64,000 nt of DNA from Euonymus europaeus. Lineage: Eukaryota; Streptophyta; Magnoliopsida; Celastrales; Celastraceae. Numbering within the stretch: the stretch's first letter is position 1; the number at the start of each line of letters is the position of its first letter. The DNA lies in NCBI GenBank assembly GCA_963580455.1, contig OY756967.1:6470501-6534500 (forward strand). The letters run 5' to 3'. Below the pieces are notes generated by a model. It did no database searches, was not told where the DNA came from, and saw only the letters and a program-made list of their open reading frames with translations. Positions 59,141 to 64,000 of this stretch are shown here, in pieces. A program made the translations under genes and the position numbers.

Positions 59141-60360
59141 TAATGCTTTTGGATTCAATAATTAGCAATGAGTGTCAGCCAACTTAGTTGTCTAGTATAG
59201 TGCAACTTGTTGTCATATTAAAGAGTCATTTTAGATCCTTTTGGAGACTAATGCCTCCAAAAGAAACACTAACTTGGATGCTGGCAACTCCACTCTTCCA
59301 TTCTAATCTCGGCATCAATTGCGTACAACGTCATTTGCAACAACAAACTCTAAAGAGAAAAGGTGAGCATGTTGAATAAACTAACTAGCTCTAACATAGT
59401 TTTAGTCTAATATACTAATACATACTCGTAGAACTTAATTTCTACGATGATCACCATTAAGAACTTTGATGATGATCATTGTATCAAATCTATATGCAGG
59501 TAAGGCACGCTTCAAGGGTCATCCAATCTATAAAAGATAATAACAAGATAGATGCATAATCAAGAGTGAAATTACAACACAACACAAGAAACAAATGATT
59601 GATATATCCAATAATAAATTCATAACTTGATTTCAGCACACAATTTGTTGGAGGATTCATTTCGCAAAACCTAAGGCATTGAAAACACAAACATAGATGG
59701 TGAAAAATGAATAGGCATTCTAGCCAATCAAAATCTTGGTCATTGAAGCAACCAAGAAAAAGATGAAGTCGTCACCGATTGTTTTGAAGTACAATTGGAT
59801 ACTAAAAAGTACTTGAAAAGCAGAGAAAGAGGGTATGAGAATCGATTGAGTGTGAAAAAGTATTCGGCACCCCACAACTCGAGTTTGGAAACAGTTACCA
59901 AATTAGTTAATTGGCTATCGTGGAAAAAACTTTCTCTTTCCAAGATATGTTTATTTTGTAGGAAACAAATTTATTTGGAAAATGCTATCAATTTATGATA
60001 GTTTTTTTCCCTTTTAAAGTTTAAATAAAATAAGGTTTGGAACATTAATATCAAATTTTGGTAGGTTTAATTTAAAAGTACTAACTTTATATTATAAATA
60101 GATTCATTCTAAAAATATCAACTTATGATATTCCTTGGATTCAAAAAGTAGTAACTTATAGTATTAGATTATCTCTAAGAATAGCAACATTTGGTGACCT
60201 TTGGCAGATTATGGTAGTAGATTATCCTTAAGCATATCAACTTATGGCAGCCGTCAAGAGTAGGTTTTGAAAATACCAACTTATGGCATTGGAACAAATT
60301 TGATCCTAAAAATTCCAACTTATGGTATTTACTTAAAAATGAAAGACGTATAGGTGAAAT
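59141..60360. other. spacer with scattered short repeats, no gene recognised
   Basis: The open frame at 59188-59379 is unrecognised. At 60110-60320 the motif CCAACTTATGGYATT and variants recur about every 50-60 bases. This region may be retroelement LTR sequence, but I could not define edges. Confidence 0.4.
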
Positions 60361-60860
60361 GTAGGAGGGAGATGGATTGTGTATAGAAGAGTTATAGTGC
60401 AGGTGTGAAGGTGAGAAGGAGTTTGGGTTAGTGAGAGTTGATTCTTAGAGAGTTTATGGAAAGAGAGAAAAAGTGAGATTCAAATTCTTCCAAAATTCCT
60501 CAAAATTTCTCGTCTTTTTCTCTTGTAAGATGAGAGATGGGGATATATATAGGGTGAGAAGGATGAGGTTGAGAGTTGTTTTAGAGAGGGCTGGTCTTGA
60601 AAAATAGATAAAAAGGAGAGAGGTGTGGAATAATGGGGGGAGTTGGTGTTGAAAAATAGATAAAAATGAGAGAGGTGTGGAAAAATTAAGGAGTTGGTAT
60701 TGAAAAATATATATATAAAAAGGTGAGAGGTTTTGAAAATGAGAGAGTTGGTGTTGAAAATGTTGAAAAATAAGGGAAAGAGGTGTTGAAAAATGTGAGA
60801 GTTGATATTGAAAAATAAGGGAGAGGGAGGTGTGGAAAAATGGAGTGGGCTTGTGTTTGG
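60361..60860 (+). repeat. degenerate tandem repeat GAGAGAGGTGTTGAAAAAT
   Basis: From 60590 to 60850 units of 30-70 bases contain GTTGGTGTTGAAAAATA and GAGAGAGGTGTGGAAAAAT with varying spacing, at least six times. A TATA-like GGATATATATAGGG lies at 60541-60554, just before the block. This resembles a retroelement LTR promoter region (inference). Confidence 0.65.
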
Positions 60861-61926
60861 GTTATCGATTTGGATTTGTTTTGTGACATAAAATGGTTTG
60901 GGCTGAGTCTTTTATTTTTTTGTATATCCATAACATCAAACCATTGTCTCTAGTTACCCAGGATTATAACGTCTCTTAATCTATTAGGAGTTTTTTTTCC
61001 CTCTCACCTGTTAGAAAGACCTTCTAGAGATCTCTAGTAGATTTTTTGATTGGAGATAGACTACCAAAAGTAAAAACATAGCAGAGAAAAAAAAAATCAA
61101 ATTGACTCCCAAGACAGTAAAAGAAGCAATGAAAATCCTCTTGACAATGTAGAAATATATTTATACACGGATGATACCTTTTGGATAAGCATGGGGCAAG
61201 CCAAGCGTACTCAATGTTCTGACCAAAAGCTTCATACTTGAAAGACCACCTTGATAGATTAGGCTTGTCTTCCAATATACATTGAATCAAACATCAACTT
61301 CTCTGAGAGGTAAAAATTTGAAACCATGATAAGCTAAATAGAATACTACAACAAGTTAAATAATGAGATTCCCTTTAATAACATGGTAGGGTCCTAAATT
61401 TTTTACACTAGATTATTGAAATGTAGACTCTACACTAGATTACCGAATTTACTCATCGTTAACAAAAAATAAAAACAAAAACTTACCAAAGCTTTCTAGG
61501 GTTTGATCATCTTTCAAGATGCAACCCTTATAAATCTGCCTCTCCTATTCAGCTGATATGTCACAATTTTATGCCAATAGGGCCATGAAAGCACCAACAG
61601 TTGATTCAAGGCTCACCTTAACCATAAATTTTTAACCTTTTGAGCTTTGTATGTCAATCGACACTGAGTTTTGAGTCAATCAAATCGTCCTCCACTGCTA
61701 TCTTCCTCTTCAATAGTAAAACACAAGCACAAATTGATAGGCACCATTTAGTTAGACGTTAATAATTTGTTAAAGGAAGGCTTGAGAATGATTCTTAGTT
61801 ATATAAACTAGCTTGGGATTGTAGCTGGGATATGTGAAATGAAAATATAGAATCTTCTTCTTCAATTCTTGTTTTGTTTTACCATAATTTCCTTTCGTAC
61901 TTGAGTTGGGTTTGAAGGAGTTTATC
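60861..61926. other. spacer, probably 5' LTR of the following gypsy relic
   Basis: No coding similarity. Its right edge abuts a primer-binding-site-like sequence, so at least the final part should be LTR. The LTR left end cannot be placed because no second copy is in the window. Confidence 0.4.
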
Positions 61927-61929
61927 ATC

Positions 61930-61942
61930 TGTTATCAGAGCT
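61930..61942 (+). other. primer-binding-site-like sequence
   Basis: TGTTATCAGAGCTTTG resembles the initiator-Met type site TGGTATCAGAGC with one mismatch in the first 12 bases. It lies about 85 bases before the gag start at 62016, the expected layout. Confidence 0.6.
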
Positions 61943-62015
61943 TTGTTCTTGATTTCCAAAAGATCCTATGCTTCTCTAAATAGGACATCACCTGATGTAA
62001 TACTCGAGCCACAGA

Positions 62016-63627
62016 GATGGATAACCACGTGAATTCCATTGAAGCTACCCTAGTTAAGATTTTTGCCAATTTTGAGAAGATTGACAAAGATTTGGCTTCA
62101 ATGAATTTGAGTTTTGAAGCTAGACTTCTTGCAAGATTTAAAAGATTATGACGTGATCTATTCAAACTTGAGAATTCTGGTGTGGATGATGAGGAAAGAG
62201 GTGATCTATGGTTTAATAGATCTAGGCATCGACAAGAAGATCATTGTGGTTCATTGCAGTGGAATCCCTGGCAACAAATGGAATTCACGCATCGATGAGA
62301 TGGGGATGATCTTGTTGCCTAGATCCTTCTGGGAACAATATTTTTGTGTATAAGGTGTTCCAGGAAATTAAAAGGTGGTTATGAATTCTTTCAATCTTAA
62401 GGGTGGAGATTAGCAGTGGTGTAATTGGATTGATTGTACGCACAATACTCTATGGTTGGAGGAATTTACTGAATCTTTATGAAAAGAATTTGGTCCGTCA
62501 AGGTTTGAAGATAGTGCATAAGCCTTATTCAATCTTAAGCAGATAGGAAATCTTAAAGATTTCATTTCTGAGTTCTAAAAATTGGCAAATCGAACTACTA
62601 GTGTTAGTCTAGACCTACTAAAAAGTTGTTTCTTAGGAGGGCTTAAACCAAAATTGAGGTATGATTGTAAAATTCAATGTCCAACTAATGTTTATGATGC
62701 ATTGGCAATCACTATATAACTTGATGCTAAGTTGATTGATTTACAATTGAATTCTTCCAAAACAACACAAACTATGGCTACTAAAATAGGTATTAACTAT
62801 AGTTCAAATACACATACATCAAGATTTAGTGACATTCCTGTAAGAAATTTACAAATCTTGATTACCTTGTGGAAAAGATTTCGCCTGAAGAATACCAAGA
62901 CAAAAGACAAAAAGGCCTATGTTTTTATTGTGATGAAAATTTTGTATGAGCCATTCTTGCTAAAAAACAAATGTTATTGTTGGAAGTTAGTTTTGACGAT
63001 GAAAATTTTGATACAGTGCTTGACCAATTTGATGAAATACAAGGGATAATACAATTTCATTAGCTTGAGTTGAGTACTTTCGCTTTTTAAGGTTTGCATT
63101 CCTTGGAACATACTAAAACCATGAAGGTAAAGGGAGCGTTAAATGGACATCCACTTTTAATTTTAGTTGATAGGATGGACTTACAATTCAATAGAAGGAA
63201 GAATTTGATCAACTACTATCCACTTTTGCAAAAGTATTCCATGTACCTATCGAACTTCCTCCACAAAGGGATTTGGACCATAGGATTCCTCTAGTGGTTG
63301 GAACTAAGCCGCCTAGTAGAAGGCCCTATCAGTAAGGCCCACTCCAAAAAACTAAAATTGAAAAAGCAATGAGGGAATTACTTTAGTATAGTTTTTTTCC
63401 GCAATTTTCATAGTCCATTTTCTTATCCAGTTTTGTAACTGAAGAAGAAGGAAGACACATAGAGAATGTGCATGGATTATAAGAATTTAAATCAAGTCAC
63501 TATAAAAGATAAGTACCCAATCCCACTCATTGATGATTTAATAGATGAACTTCATGCAACAATTTATTTCTCTAAACGTGATCTCAGAGCATGCTACCAT
63601 CAGATTAGGATCCACACTGATGTCTGT
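62016..63627 (+). pseudogene. Ty3/gypsy gag-protease-RT relic (truncated)
   Basis: A gag start MDNHVNSIEATLVKIF lies at 62016, with gag core sequence to about 62700, then a zinc-knuckle remnant (LCFYCDENF) near 62915. The protease start TMKVKGALNGHPLLILVD lies at 63117, without the usual DSGST after the Asp. The RT N-terminus follows ([66 protein letters not shown]). It is broken by many stops and ends at about 63626 in the RT palm, where unrelated sequence begins. The style is that of a plant chromovirus. Confidence 0.83.
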
Positions 63628-63628
63628 T

Positions 63629-63715
63629 GAATCAGAGGAAGTAGTTGTTCTTGTCGTAAGTGCTGGTCCTACAGGGTTGGCAACATATGCATGCCTAAAC
63701 AGGCTCTCAATCCCA
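63629..63715 (+). pseudogene. fragment resembling a plant flavin-containing monooxygenase (YUCCA-like)
   Basis: One frame reads EEVVVLVVSAGPTGLATYAC and then LNRLSIP. This matches the N-terminal FAD-binding Rossmann motif of plant flavin monooxygenases of the YUCCA group (V-x-G-A-G-P-x-G-L-A-T-x-x-C-L). The first glycine of G-x-G-x-x-G is Ser here. Similarity stops after LSIP, where the family continues with an acidic LERE block. Only about 29 codons are present, joined directly to a broken retrotransposon RT. It looks like a captured or rearranged gene scrap. Chance similarity is possible given the short length. Confidence 0.55.
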
Positions 63716-64000
63716 ACTCCGACCAACCCCGACTCCGCTGTGCACGTAGACGACTTGAGTGGTATTGGAGCTAGGAGACTTGAGTGGGAGGGGGAGGGGG
63801 AGACTTGAGTGGTATCGGAGCCAAACGCCTCCGTGAGGTACTTGCTACTACTGTTCCTGTTTATTCTCAACAGGATTTGTACGTTACTTGGTTACCTCTG
63901 TTTAATCTTCCGCATATTCAATACTTGTGTGCTATTGCTCGCTATAGTCTCGCTTCTGTGTTTCCGGTAGGGATAGTAGAAATTATTATGCTCAAGTATT
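63716..64000 (+). other. unassigned right edge, possible start of another retroelement
   Basis: ACTTGAGTGGTATYGGAGC occurs twice, at about 63753-63771 and 63803-63821, with a GGGAGGGGGAGGGGG run between. The second copy, TGGTATCGGAGCC, resembles an initiator-Met primer-binding site. From about 63830 a frame stays open to the window end (DLYVTWLPLFNLPHIQYLC). I do not recognise it. Confidence 0.4.

Noticed and set aside
59188..59379. Possible continuation of the gypsy gag to the right of hAT element 2
   Set aside because: The 63-codon frame shows no gag motif I can recognise; left as unassigned spacer.

Overview
The window is nuclear DNA of a flowering plant, probably a eudicot. The evidence is AT-rich sequence, GT-AG introns, two conserved angiosperm genes with many exons, and dense Ty1/copia, Ty3/gypsy, hAT, TRIM, SINE and LINE-type elements, several of them bounded by readable target-site duplications (TSDs). 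There is no operon, CRISPR array, rRNA or functional tRNA gene. The species cannot be named from the sequence.

Two host genes look intact, both on the + strand. (1) 1357-5626 is a seven-exon ACT-domain-repeat gene of the ACR family, closest to ACR3 (448 codons). (2) 24487-29938 is a six-coding-exon receptor-like cytoplasmic kinase close to COLD-RESPONSIVE PROTEIN KINASE 1 (394 codons), with a 5' leader exon ending at 23123. Its introns hold a putative MITE (23728-24126), a tRNA-derived SINE (25897-26040), a TRIM (26419-26769) and a non-autonomous hAT (27690-28603).

Between the two genes lie copia relics (5880-7830) and a nested stack (8269-22704). The host of the stack is a Tat-lineage Ty3/gypsy element. 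It was struck by a 2-kb solo LTR inside pol (TSD CCAAA), by a LINE-like sequence inside the 3' LTR (16-bp TSD), and by a copia element at its left end (TSD AATCA).

From 29939 to 64000 almost everything recognisable is mobile DNA. In order: a MITE; a gypsy RT/RNase H relic split by a solo LTR (31815-34135); a complete but mutated hAT transposon (36060-41110, TSD ATTGGAAG); a tandem array of LTR-derived units (42666-44570); a deletion-derived copia (45410-46804); a Tat/Ogre-type pol relic (47150-49735); a copia RT relic cut by a CACTA-like end (50840-52040); a gypsy gag relic containing a second hAT (53415-59132, TSD GTATATTA), which itself contains a 2.4-kb solo LTR (56202-58584, TSD GTTGC); and a gypsy gag-pol relic (62016-63627) ending in a small fragment resembling a plant flavin monooxygenase.

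I found no convincing previously undescribed system. The points most worth checking are a tandem in-frame 3' splice site in the ACR gene, the element load inside the kinase introns, three solo LTRs that interrupt older element reading frames, a duplicated splice acceptor in the hAT transposase, the LTR array, and the flavin-monooxygenase-like scrap.
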